64,000 nucleotides of DNA from Asaia sp. W19 (GTDB lineage Bacteria > Pseudomonadota > Alphaproteobacteria > Acetobacterales > Acetobacteraceae), in contig NZ_PNQZ01000001.1 of the NCBI RefSeq assembly GCF_003994335.1, forward strand, positions 101,678 to 165,677, read 5' to 3'. This document shows positions 37,869-46,649 of this stretch, in pieces. How positions within the stretch are numbered: position 1 is the stretch's first letter; every line of letters starts with the position of its first letter. Both the position numbers and the translations under genes were made by a program. Under the pieces are notes generated by a model. The model had not been told where the DNA came from. It saw only the letters and a list, made by a program, of their open reading frames with translations, and made no database searches.

Positions 37869-38500
37869 CAACTCTCCTTCATGAAGGTCGGGGGCTCCGC
37901 CTGGGCTCGCACCGTCTCGCCGCTCAGAGTGGCTTCGAGCGCTCGGCTCATGAGATGAAGCCTGCCAGCCCCCCCGCCATATCGGGCATCGCCCAGGATA
38001 GGGCACCCCAGAACCTGACAATGCACACGCGCCTGATGGGTACGCCCCGTCAGCAAGTCGAGTTCGAGCAAGGCCTTGTTCCCCTGACGGGACAATACGC
38101 GCCATTTTGTGCGCGCGTCCTGTCCATCGGGATGGGCTTCCATGTGCCAGCCCTCTTTCGAGGTCACCTTGCGCAGTGGTGCCTCAATAATCCCTTCGGC
38201 ATGATCGGGCGCGTTGGTGACTACAGCCCAATAGGTCTTCCTGACCTGCCCCGAGGCAAAAAGCGCCTGGGCCTCCACGAGCGCCTGCTTGCGCAGGGCG
38301 ATCATCAGACAACCCGATGTGTCCGTATCGAGACGATGCACGAGCCATGGGCCATCCTTGCGCCGTGACAGCAGAGGAAACAGGGCCTCAACCGAATGCT
38401 GCGCTTTCGGGCCGGGATGCACGGGCAGCCCTGCCGGCTTGTCGATCACGACTAGCCGGGGGCTTTCATAGAGGATGGGATAGGGAAAGGACGTGTTCAT
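37841..38500 (-). CDS. RluA-family pseudouridine synthase
   Basis: Isomerises uridine to pseudouridine in rRNA or tRNA. 219 residues from the ATG at 38500. The catalytic Asp is in VHRLDTDTSGCLMIA; other family motifs are DKPAGLPVHPG, TGRTHQARVHCQVLGCPILG and the C-terminal LMSRALEATL. The S4 domain is missing, as in RluA/TruC-like short members. The exact target is not predictable. Confidence 0.87.
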   Translation of the reverse strand: MNTSFPYPILYESPRLVVIDKPAGLPVHPGPKAQHSVEALFPLLSRRKDGPWLVHRLDTDTSGCLMIALRKQALVEAQALFASGQVRKTYWAVVTNAPDHAEGIIEAPLRKVTSKEGWHMEAHPDGQDARTKWRVLSRQGNKALLELDLLTGRTHQARVHCQVLGCPILGDARYGGGAGRLHLMSRALEATLSGETVRAQAEPPTFMKESCQSFELAWP

Positions 38501-38516
38501 CGGGGGAGGGGAGGGG

Positions 38517-41225
38517 TCAATCCTCGTCGCGTGGACGTCGTGTGAGGACTTCGCGCTTGCCCACATGGTTCGCGGCGCTCACCACGCCTTCCTTCTCCAT
38601 CTGCTCGATGATCTTGGCCGCCCGGTTATAGCCAATCGAGAGGTGGCGCTGGATGAAGGAGGTGGAGGCCTTGCCCTCACGTGTCACCAGATCGACGGCC
38701 TGATCGAACAGGCTGGATTCGGCGTCATAATTCCCGCCATTCATGCCGTTCCCGCTCGATGAGGAACTGCCGCCTTCGTCATCGAGGCTCGAGATCACCT
38801 CGTCATTATAGACTGGCTCGCCCTTGCTGCGCAGATCGGCGACCACATCCTCGACCTCGCTATCGGCCACGAAGGGTCCATGCACACGGGTGATACGGGC
38901 TGCGCCCTGCATGTAGAGCATGTCGCCCTGGCCCAGAAGCTGCTCGGCTCCCTGCTCGCCGAGAATGGTGCGGCTGTCGAACTTGCTGATCACCTGGAAG
39001 GAAATGCGCGTCGGGAAATTGGCCTTGATGGTGCCGGTGATCACATCCACCGAGGGGCGCTGGGTGGCCATGATCACGTGGATACCGGCGGCACGGGCCT
39101 TCTGTGCCAGACGCTGGACGGCGGCCTCGATCTCCTTGCCTGCCACCATCATCAGATCAGCCATTTCGTCGATCACTACCACGATATGCGGCATGGTCTC
39201 GAGGGCGAGCTGCTGCTCGTCGAAAACAGGTTGACCGGTCTCTGGGTCGAAGCCGGTCTGCACGCGACGCGTCACCAGCTCCCCTGTCGAGCGCACCTGA
39301 CGCACGCGCTGGTTGTAACCCGTAATGTTGCGCACCTGCAGATGCGCCATGGAGCGATAGCGCTTGTCCATCTCGCGCACGGTCCATTTGAGCGCCGCCA
39401 CCGCCTTGTTCGGCTCGGTTACGACCGGCGTCAACAGATGCGGAATCCCGTCATAGATCGAGAGTTCGAGAATCTTGGGATCGATCATGATCAGGCGGCA
39501 TTCTTCCGGCGTCAGCCGATAGAGCAGCGACAGGATCATGGCGTTCACGCCCACGGATTTACCCGAGCCCGTGGTCCCCGCGATCAGCAGATGCGGCATC
39601 TTGGCCAGATCGGCATAGACCGGATTGCCTGCGATGTCCTTGCCGAGTGCCAGACGCAGCTGCGCCCCCGGCTCATGGAACTCCGGCGTATCGAGCAGTT
39701 CCGAGAAATACACGGTTTCACGCGACGCATTCGGCACTTCAATGCCAATGACATTGCGTCCCGGCACAGTCGCGATACGCACGCTCAGCACCGAGAGCGA
39801 ACGCGCAATATCATCCGCCAGACCGATCACCCGGGCAGAACGAATGCCCGGGGCAGGTTCCAGCTCATAGAGCGTGACCACTGGCCCCGCATGAATATCG
39901 CCGATCTGACCCTGGACCCCGTAGTCGGAGAGCACCTGTTCCAGGAGACGGGCATTGGCCTGCAGGACCTCGTTCGACGGGCCATTTCCCCCATGAGCGG
40001 GCGCCTTGCGCAGCAGACCGAGTGAGGGGGGCTGCCACCCTGCACTCTCCCAGCCCTGGCGGGCAGCGGGATCGGGCTGCGGTGGGCTCGGTCGCTCGGC
40101 GCGCGCACGCCCGAAACCGAAAAATCCGCGTTTCGGTTCTTCTTCCTGACGGGGGATGGGCGGCGCTTCTTCCGGAAAAGCCGGTGCCTCTTCATGCTCC
40201 GCATAGTGCGTCACGGCAGCAGGACGCATGGCGCTTTCCTGGTCCCGCGCAATCTGGGCGAGCTGGACACCATAGGGATTGGATGGCTTGGGCTCGGCCG
40301 CTGGGGCTGGTTGCGGGCTCGTTTGTGGTGCGTGAAGGGCTGGCACCGTTTCCTGCGGACGCTCGGGCGGCTGTAGCCAGCCCGTATTGGCCGGAATGAA
40401 AGGTGCTCGCGCAGCCTCGCTTTCGCGTCTCGGCGAGGGATAGGGGTGCTCGTGTCGATAGGCCTTTGCTTCGACAGGTTCGTAGCTGCTCCAGTCCGGT
40501 GGGGTGCTCTGCCGTGCGCGGTTGCCCACGCGCCGCGCCAGATGTTCCGACCCGCGCCCTACGGAACGCGCGCCCCGGAACAGGGCCAGCCACTCGCTGC
40601 GGCGCAGGCCCAATGCAAGCGGAATGAGCAGGAGCGTCAGCAAAAGCCCGAGCAACGAGAAGACAACGCCTCCCGCCTTGCCCATCGTGGCCCGGCCGGT
40701 CGATACCAGATGATCGGCCAGAACCAGACCGAGCTGCCCCCCCAACCCGGCGCGGGAAGGCCAAGTTGTCGTCAGGGCCGGAATCAGCACCTGTATCGTG
40801 GCAATCAGCGCTGCAGCAACAGGAAGCAGGCAGAAGAAGGCGATAAAACGCAGGATCGGCACGCTGAGCGCATGGTGGCGTACGATCTGCCAGGCCCAGC
40901 ACAGCATGACGATGATCGGCAAAGCACTCGCGAGCCCCAGCCACTGCACCAGTGCATCGGCCAATGTGGCACCCGGCTGACCCAGCAGATTGGTCGGGAC
41001 CGATGTCGTGGCCGTGTCAAAAGACGGGTCCTGCGGGTTGTAGCTCCACAAGGCCACACCCAGCGCAAGGGCGAGGGCGAGCAGAATGAACCCGCCCAGC
41101 TCCGTCAGCCGGTCATGAAACTGGCTGCGTATCCGGGGGGAAGCGGTGCCTGATGAAAAGAAGCGGCTGAACGAAGCCAAATTCGCGTCTTCCTGTCTTT
41201 GCGCAATACATCTTACCCCGCGCAT
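38517..41225 (-). CDS. ftsK: DNA translocase FtsK
   Basis: Septal DNA pump that moves chromosome ends during division and supports dif recombination. 902 residues. Four or so N-terminal membrane helices (from about residue 40 to 215), a Pro/Glu-rich linker (about 230-400), and the motor with Walker A GTTGSGKS at 550-557 and Walker B HIVVVIDEMADLMM. The gamma winged helix lies at the C terminus (SLFDQAVDLVTREGKASTSF, QRHLSIGYNRAAKIIEQME). Alternative starts within the first 30 codons are possible. Confidence 0.95.
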   Translation of the reverse strand: MRGVRCIAQRQEDANLASFSRFFSSGTASPRIRSQFHDRLTELGGFILLALALALGVALWSYNPQDPSFDTATTSVPTNLLGQPGATLADALVQWLGLASALPIIVMLCWAWQIVRHHALSVPILRFIAFFCLLPVAAALIATIQVLIPALTTTWPSRAGLGGQLGLVLADHLVSTGRATMGKAGGVVFSLLGLLLTLLLIPLALGLRRSEWLALFRGARSVGRGSEHLARRVGNRARQSTPPDWSSYEPVEAKAYRHEHPYPSPRRESEAARAPFIPANTGWLQPPERPQETVPALHAPQTSPQPAPAAEPKPSNPYGVQLAQIARDQESAMRPAAVTHYAEHEEAPAFPEEAPPIPRQEEEPKRGFFGFGRARAERPSPPQPDPAARQGWESAGWQPPSLGLLRKAPAHGGNGPSNEVLQANARLLEQVLSDYGVQGQIGDIHAGPVVTLYELEPAPGIRSARVIGLADDIARSLSVLSVRIATVPGRNVIGIEVPNASRETVYFSELLDTPEFHEPGAQLRLALGKDIAGNPVYADLAKMPHLLIAGTTGSGKSVGVNAMILSLLYRLTPEECRLIMIDPKILELSIYDGIPHLLTPVVTEPNKAVAALKWTVREMDKRYRSMAHLQVRNITGYNQRVRQVRSTGELVTRRVQTGFDPETGQPVFDEQQLALETMPHIVVVIDEMADLMMVAGKEIEAAVQRLAQKARAAGIHVIMATQRPSVDVITGTIKANFPTRISFQVISKFDSRTILGEQGAEQLLGQGDMLYMQGAARITRVHGPFVADSEVEDVVADLRSKGEPVYNDEVISSLDDEGGSSSSSGNGMNGGNYDAESSLFDQAVDLVTREGKASTSFIQRHLSIGYNRAAKIIEQMEKEGVVSAANHVGKREVLTRRPRDED

Positions 41226-41349
41226 GGGGCATCGAGCATCGTCTGGATATAACTCTGTCGTATGGCAGAACTATAGCGGAACGCCGCCCATAGACGAGAG
41301 CAAAAAAGGCTGAAATCTGCCGTTGTGGGGCGCTTATGCGTCTGGTCAT

Positions 41350-41540
41350 GGGACTCTGCCCCATACGCCACCAAAGGGCGGTCTTCCTCCGGACATCTGT
41401 TTGAGCCGAACCGGGGATCGACGAAGCTTGTCCCCTCCAAAGGTACGGGGACTCACCTCCGGAGGGTACACCCCGTCAAAGAACGGCCCTCCCCCGCAAA
41501 CCTGTGTAAGCTTCAGAGGTGATCAAAAAGGTTTAACTCT
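41350..41540. repeat. Second dispersed relative of the hairpin repeat
   Basis: Between ftsK and rsmD. It contains GGGACTCTGCCCC, a Gly-codon-free GC block, GGACATCTGTTTGA at 41391-41404 and GGGGATCGA at 41413-41421, then GTCCCCTCC. This is the same order as the reverse complement of the 18304 units (GGACACCTGTTTGA, GCGGGGATCGAAGG, GTCCC). A shorter second copy seems to follow (GTACACCCCGTCAAAG to about 41540). The remainder of 41226-41565 shows no gene. Confidence 0.65.
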
Positions 41541-41565
41541 CCACTTCCGGGATAGAGCCCTGATC

Positions 41566-42120
41566 TCAGGAGGCGCGCCAGATCCGGATCTGGGCCACGC
41601 CGAAGCGGCGCTCGGTGAGCAGAGGGAGATCGACGGCGAGTTCATCCTTGACGGCGGTCTCTGCCACGATCACGGCACCGGGGGCGATCCAGCCCGTGCG
41701 GGTCAGCGCCTTGAGGGTGGCCGGGATCAGGTCCTTGCCATAGGGGGGATCGAGAAACACCAGCGAGCACGGCCTGTCAGCGCGCGGGGCACGGGTGACG
41801 TCGCAGGTCAGAACAGCGAGATCATGGGAGTCGAAGCGGCAGGCGCGGATATTGGCCGAGATCACGGCGCGAGCGCTGCGATCCTGCTCCATGAAGGTGA
41901 CGGAAGCCGCACCGCGCGAGAGGGCTTCGAGCCCGAGCGCGCCCGTGCCGGCAAAGGCATCGAGCACATGGGCGCTGCGCATGAAATCCATACCGGCCCA
42001 AGGGGCGTGGGCCAGCATGTCGAACACGGCCTGACGTGCGCGATCCGAAGTCGGACGCGTGGTGTCGCCACGCGGGGCCTGCAGGGCAACGCCTTTGCGT
42101 TCACCACCGACGATACGCAT
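41566..42120 (-). CDS. rsmD: 16S rRNA (guanine966-N2)-methyltransferase
   Basis: Methylates G966 of 16S rRNA in the assembling 30S subunit. 184 residues. The start motif MRIVGGERKGVALQAP is followed by TRPTSDRARQAVFDML, the SAM motif LDAFAGTGALGLEALSRGA, and the catalytic motif LDPPYGKDL. Last gene of the puuD-like / rluB-like / rsmD minus-strand operon; its ATG shares one base with the preceding stop. Confidence 0.95.
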   Translation of the reverse strand: MRIVGGERKGVALQAPRGDTTRPTSDRARQAVFDMLAHAPWAGMDFMRSAHVLDAFAGTGALGLEALSRGAASVTFMEQDRSARAVISANIRACRFDSHDLAVLTCDVTRAPRADRPCSLVFLDPPYGKDLIPATLKALTRTGWIAPGAVIVAETAVKDELAVDLPLLTERRFGVAQIRIWRAS

Positions 42121-42920
42121 TATTCGTCTTCGGCTTCCGTGATGGCGGGGGCGGCGTCCTTCACCACGCGTTTGACGCGGCGCGGGGCGGCAGCAAGGCC
42201 AGGAATCTGCTCGCGCAGGATCTTGCCCTGAACTTCCTCGATTTCGCGCTTTTGAAGCGTGCCGAGCTGGAAGGGACCGTAGGAAACGCGGATCAGACGG
42301 CTGACATGCAGGTTGAGCCCCATCATGACGCGACGGATTTCCCGGTTCTTGCCTTCCTGCAGGCTGACCGTCAGCCAGGCATTGTCGCCTTTCTGTGAGT
42401 CCAGACCGGCTTCGATGGGCCCATAGCGCACGCCGTCGAATTCCGAGCCATGGGCAAGGGCGGCAAGGCGGCGTTCATCCACCACGCCGAACACGCGGAC
42501 GCGGTAGCGCCGGATCCAGGCATTGGAGGGAAGCTCCAGACGACGGGCGAGCTCGCCGTCATTGGTGAGAAGGAGAAGCCCTTCGGAATTGATGTCCAGA
42601 CGCCCGACGCTGACGACGCGCGGCATGCCTTCGGGCAGGGAGTCGAAGACGGTGGGGCGGCCCTGTGGGTCACGATGGGTGGTCATCAGCCCGTCAGGCT
42701 TGTGATAGCGCCAGACGCGGGTGTGTTCCTTGCTCCCGACCACCTTGCCGTCGAGCTGGATGATATCGCCATCCTGCACGAAGGTAGCGGGGTGCTCGAC
42801 CGAAGCGCCGTTCATGCGGATGCGTCCGGCCTCGATCATGCGCTCGATATCGCGTCGGCTACCAACGCCCGCGCGGGCCATCCATTTGGCGATGCGTTCG
42901 CCGCGTTGTTCTTCGGTCAT
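42120..42920 (-). CDS. rluB: RsuA/RluB-family pseudouridine synthase
   Basis: Modifies uridine in 23S (RluB) or 16S/23S rRNA. 266 residues from the ATG at 42920. An N-terminal S4 RNA-binding domain (RIAKWMARAGVGSRRDIERM, then IEAGRIRMNG) and the catalytic Asp in VGRLDINSEGLLLLTNDGEL. EGKNREIRRVM is the family end motif. A Lys/Arg/Ala tail of about 25 residues follows. RluB is favoured over RsuA by type but not proven. Confidence 0.87.
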   Translation of the reverse strand: MTEEQRGERIAKWMARAGVGSRRDIERMIEAGRIRMNGASVEHPATFVQDGDIIQLDGKVVGSKEHTRVWRYHKPDGLMTTHRDPQGRPTVFDSLPEGMPRVVSVGRLDINSEGLLLLTNDGELARRLELPSNAWIRRYRVRVFGVVDERRLAALAHGSEFDGVRYGPIEAGLDSQKGDNAWLTVSLQEGKNREIRRVMMGLNLHVSRLIRVSYGPFQLGTLQKREIEEVQGKILREQIPGLAAAPRRVKRVVKDAAPAITEAEDE

Positions 42921-43657
42921 GCTCGTCTGTCCTGTGGTGTCGCGTGTCGGGCCGCGTCGATGAATCCAGCCAATAGACGCGCATCGCCCGGATCGATAGC
43001 GAATTCCGGGTGCCACTGCACCCCCAAGGCAAAAATTCCGTCCTGTGTCTCTATCGCCTCGATCACGCCGTCAGGGGCCAGAGCACTCACCTGGAGTGCC
43101 CCAGGGTCGCGTACGCCCTGGTGATGGGAGGAATTCACCTTCATGCTCGCCTGTCCGGTCACCCGGGACAGAAGCGTGCCCGGCAGAATGCCGACTGCAT
43201 GGCCCGGCTCGTCGCGGGGATTGGGTTGCTCATGGGCGATAGGACCGGGCGCATGATCGGGTAGGTGCTGATGAAGCGCCCCACCCCAGGCGATGGCCAT
43301 GAGCTGCATGCCCCCGCAAATGCCCAGGATCGGCAGACGTGCGGCACGGGCGACATGCAAATAGGCCAGCTCAGCATCAGTGCGCCCGGGCTTGAGCGTG
43401 GTCATGGGGTGCGGCCTCTCTCCATAGAGCGCAGGATCGGGATCGAACGCGCCCCCCGTGACGACCAGACCGTCGAGGCGTGCCATAAGGGCAGCGGCGA
43501 TGACAGGTTCATGAGGCAGCCCGACGGGTAACCCGCCAGCGGCCGTGATGGCGCTGAAATAGTTCTGTCGCAGGGCGTGATAGGGGAAGCGGGAGAAGGC
43601 TTTTGGCCCACCTGGTTCGATATCGAGGGTCAGGCCAATGAGAGGCGCGCGTGTCAT
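42917..43657 (-). CDS. Gamma-glutamyl-GABA hydrolase-like class I glutamine amidotransferase
   Basis: 246 residues of the PuuD/peptidase C26 family. The nucleophile Cys is in LPILGICGGMQLMAIAWGG, the His/Glu in GVQWHPEFAIDPG, and VNSSHHQGV is the family's substrate-side motif. The ATG at 43657 is used; the frame is open 160 codons further but that part lies antisense to tadA. No other putrescine-pathway genes are nearby, so the substrate is uncertain. Confidence 0.85.
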   Translation of the reverse strand: MTRAPLIGLTLDIEPGGPKAFSRFPYHALRQNYFSAITAAGGLPVGLPHEPVIAAALMARLDGLVVTGGAFDPDPALYGERPHPMTTLKPGRTDAELAYLHVARAARLPILGICGGMQLMAIAWGGALHQHLPDHAPGPIAHEQPNPRDEPGHAVGILPGTLLSRVTGQASMKVNSSHHQGVRDPGALQVSALAPDGVIEAIETQDGIFALGVQWHPEFAIDPGDARLLAGFIDAARHATPQDRRA

Positions 43658-43732
43658 AAGGTGGATGTAAACAGGGTTTTGGGGCAAACAGAAGGCCCGA
43701 TCCATGCCGCACCGAACCACGCAACAGGAAGA

Positions 43733-44230
43733 ATGGCGTTTCCCATGCCCCGCTTTTTCAGCCACGAAGCCAGAGTTGGGATTATGGCTGATGCCCTGAA
43801 CGCTGCGCGCGAGGCTGCAGGCCGGGGCGAGGTGCCGGTGGGCGCGCTGGTACTCGGCCCGGAGGGACAGGTTCTGGCCCGTGCGGCTAATGAGGTCGAA
43901 GCACGGCATGATCCTAGTGCCCATGCGGAGATTCTGGCTATGCGCGCGGCGGCGCAAGCGTTGGGGTCGCGCTCGCTTTTGCGCTGCACGCTTGTCGTGA
44001 CGTTGGAACCCTGCCCGATGTGCGCAGCGGCCATGGTGCATTTCCGGCTTGGTCGGGTGATATACGGGGCTTATGACCCCAAGGGCGGCGGGGTGGACCA
44101 CGGACCACGGATTTTTGAGCAGCCCGCCTGCCTGCATCGGCCGGAAGTGATCAGCGGCGTCTGCGAGCAGGAAAATGCCGCATTGCTGAAGAAGTTTTTC
44201 ATAACATTGCGGGAGTCGGGCGCTTCCTGA
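43733..44230 (+). CDS. tadA: tRNA-specific adenosine deaminase
   Basis: Deaminates A34 to inosine in tRNA-Arg(ACG). About 165 residues from the ATG at 43733 (AGGAAGA before it; ATGs at 43745 and 43784 are alternatives). The zinc site is HAEILAMRAAAQ plus EPCPMCAAAMVHFRLGRVIYG; the following YGAYDPKGGGVDHGP is the TadA-type segment. It is divergent from the amidotransferase gene across 75 bases. Confidence 0.9.
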   Translation: MAFPMPRFFSHEARVGIMADALNAAREAAGRGEVPVGALVLGPEGQVLARAANEVEARHDPSAHAEILAMRAAAQALGSRSLLRCTLVVTLEPCPMCAAAMVHFRLGRVIYGAYDPKGGGVDHGPRIFEQPACLHRPEVISGVCEQENAALLKKFFITLRESGAS

Positions 44231-44337
44231 AACGGATTACCACGTTTTTACGCATGGCTATTCTGGACGAACCGAACCCCGCTTCATAAGTTCCTTTCAC
44301 CACACCGCACCCTGATGGTGCCAACGCTGGAAAGATC

Positions 44338-45900
44338 ATGACTGACGCCATGCATGTTCGTATGAAGCCTTCACGGAAAATCCGTTCTCTGGCGCTTGTT
44401 GCGGCCACCGCGCTATCGCTGGGTGCTGGCGTGACCGCTCCCGCCTGGGCCGAGGGACCGATCACCCCCCAGACGCAGCTTCAGACCCTGCCGAATTTCG
44501 TTAATCTGGTGAAGCAGGTGAAGCCTGCGGTCGTTTCCATCACCTCGCATATCCGCGCCGATGTGGCCGAGCAGGAAGAGGGCGGTGGTGGTGGCGGCCA
44601 GCAGATGCCGCAGGGCATGCCTTTCCCGTTCCCCTTCCCGTTCCAGATGATGCCGCAGCAGCAACAGCCGCATCGTACGGTCGAGGCGCGCGGTTCGGGC
44701 TTCATCATCTCCAATGATGGTTATATCGTCACCAACAACCATGTGGTGAATGGCGCGACCAAGGTATCGGTCACGCTGGATGATGGTACGACCCTGCCCG
44801 CCAAGATCGTGGGGCGTGACCCCAAGACCGATGTGGCGCTGCTCAAGATCAAGCCCAACGGCAAGCTGCCCTTCATCGAGCTGGGCGATTCAGACAATGT
44901 GCAGCCCGGTGAGTGGGTGGTGGCTGTGGGTAACCCGTTCGGTCTGGGCGGTACGGTCACGGCAGGTATCGTCTCTGCGCGCGGGCGTGACCTGAATGCA
45001 GGGCCGTATGACGATTTCCTCCAGATCGATGCGCCCATCAATCACGGCAATTCCGGCGGTCCGCTCTTCAGCCAGAACGGCAAGGTCATTGGCATGAATG
45101 CCGCCATCATCTCGCCCTCGGGCGGGTCGATCGGCATTGGCTTTGCTATCCCGTCGAACACGGTCAAGAGCGTGGTGGACCAGCTTCGTACCTCAGGGCA
45201 TGTGACACGCGGCTATCTGGGCGTGCTGATGCAGCGCATCTCGCCCACGCTGGCACAGGCGCTGGGTCTGAAGCCAAGCGAGCCAGGCGCACCGCCCGAG
45301 GGGGCGCTGGTGGCTCAGGTCACCAAGGGCGGTCCGGCGGACAAGGCCGGGCTGAAGAGTGGCGATGTGGTGACGGCGCTCAACGGGTCCAAGATCAAGA
45401 GCGTGCATGATCTCGTGGTCCATACGGTGTCGATGAAGCCAGGTACGGATGCGACGCTCACCATCCTGCGCGATGGCAAGAGCCAGACCATCACCGCCAA
45501 GATCGGCAACATGCCCAAGGATGGCGAGGGGGCAGATGCCACGTCGAGCGATGACAGCGCGCAATCCGGCAGCGGCAAGATCGGAATCTCACTCGCTCCG
45601 CTCTCACGTGACATGCGTCAGCAGCTTGGGGTGGATGACACCGTCAAGGGCGCCGTGATCAGCCAGATCGTGCCTGGGTCGCCAGCAGAGCAGGCGGGTG
45701 TGCGCCCGGGTGACATCATCCAGGCCGTGGGCAATACGGCAGTCGATAATCCTCGCGCGGTGCTGACAGCCGTACGCGGTGTCATGAAGAACAAGCAGCC
45801 GGTCCTGTTGCGCGTGCTGCGCGACGGCCAGCAGATCTTCATCGCGATCGCTCCTGCCGGCAGCGATACGGATGATGATGGCAGCGACGACGGTAACTGA
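44338..45900 (+). CDS. degP: Periplasmic HtrA/Deg-family serine protease
   Basis: Periplasmic protein quality-control protease/chaperone, 520 residues with a signal peptide (ALSLGAGVTAPAWA). The triad is complete: His135 (TNNHVV), Asp165 (KTDVALLKI) and Ser239 (GNSGGPLF). Two PDZ domains follow (about 275-370 and 400-505). An unusual insertion before the protease core holds a Gly run, PFPFPFPFQMMPQQQQPH and acidic residues; this is the LA-loop region. The C terminus is Asp-rich. A strong terminator follows. Confidence 0.94.
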   Translation: MTDAMHVRMKPSRKIRSLALVAATALSLGAGVTAPAWAEGPITPQTQLQTLPNFVNLVKQVKPAVVSITSHIRADVAEQEEGGGGGGQQMPQGMPFPFPFPFQMMPQQQQPHRTVEARGSGFIISNDGYIVTNNHVVNGATKVSVTLDDGTTLPAKIVGRDPKTDVALLKIKPNGKLPFIELGDSDNVQPGEWVVAVGNPFGLGGTVTAGIVSARGRDLNAGPYDDFLQIDAPINHGNSGGPLFSQNGKVIGMNAAIISPSGGSIGIGFAIPSNTVKSVVDQLRTSGHVTRGYLGVLMQRISPTLAQALGLKPSEPGAPPEGALVAQVTKGGPADKAGLKSGDVVTALNGSKIKSVHDLVVHTVSMKPGTDATLTILRDGKSQTITAKIGNMPKDGEGADATSSDDSAQSGSGKIGISLAPLSRDMRQQLGVDDTVKGAVISQIVPGSPAEQAGVRPGDIIQAVGNTAVDNPRAVLTAVRGVMKNKQPVLLRVLRDGQQIFIAIAPAGSDTDDDGSDDGN

Positions 45901-45933
45901 GAGGGCCTCCCAGGCAAGAGAACGGTCTGATGC

Positions 45934-45964
45934 AAGGGCGGGGTTTTTTGACCCCGCCCTTTTT
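45934..45964 (+). terminator. Intrinsic terminator after the HtrA gene
   Basis: AAGGGCGGGGT-TTTTTG-ACCCCGCCCTT followed by T residues: an 11-bp GC-rich stem ending in TTTTT, 33 bases after the stop codon. Confidence 0.9.
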
Positions 45965-46039
45965 GCGTTTTGTGGCGATCCACGGATCGGACGGCGCGCG
46001 GAATTTGCGGCACAGCTCCCGCTGCGGCACAGTGGAGTC

Positions 46040-46519
46040 ATGACCCGTATCTTCATTGATTCCGATGCCTGTCCGGTCAAGGACGAGGTCTATCGCGTGG
46101 CCGGACGCTATGGACTGCGCAGTTTCGTGGTGGCCAATCGCATGATCGCCCTGCCGGATTCGCCGCTGATCGAACGCGTCGTGGTCGATGCTGGGCCGGA
46201 TGTGGCCGATGACTGGATCGCTGAACATTCGGTCGAGAACGACATCGTGATCACTGCTGACATCCCGCTGGCGGCCCGCTGTGTCGAGAAAGGCGTGCAT
46301 GTGATCGAGCCCAAGGGCCGCATCCTCGACGGCGATGCTATCGGTATGGCACTGGCCATGCGTAATCTCATGACCGATCTGCGTTCGGCAGGAATGATGA
46401 CGCCGGGTGGTGCCTCATTCGGCAAAGCCGATCGCTCGCGCTTCCTTTCTGCGCTCGACACACTGGTGAACAAGGCCCGCAAACCCCGTCTGCGCCCGAT
46501 GACCCTGCCACCCGCATAG
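46040..46519 (+). CDS. YaiI/YqxD family protein (UPF0178)
   Basis: 159 residues from the ATG at 46040, which follows GTGGAGTC. Family motifs: MTRIFIDSDACPVKDEVYRV, ENDIVITADIPLAARCVEKG and GGASFGKADRSRFLSALD. The fold is PIN/NYN-like with conserved Asp residues, suggesting a nuclease, but no activity is established. It stands alone after the HtrA terminator. Confidence 0.88.
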   Translation: MTRIFIDSDACPVKDEVYRVAGRYGLRSFVVANRMIALPDSPLIERVVVDAGPDVADDWIAEHSVENDIVITADIPLAARCVEKGVHVIEPKGRILDGDAIGMALAMRNLMTDLRSAGMMTPGGASFGKADRSRFLSALDTLVNKARKPRLRPMTLPPA

Positions 46520-46649
46520 GTATCGGGCAGGCCGAGAAGGCATCGACGCTTTGCGAAGAAGGGCCTCCTTCCTGGCTTCCCCTTGATGTTTTGAGGGCGT
46601 GATATCCATCCCCGCATGGCCGGGACAACAGGAAGCAGGAGATGGAAGA

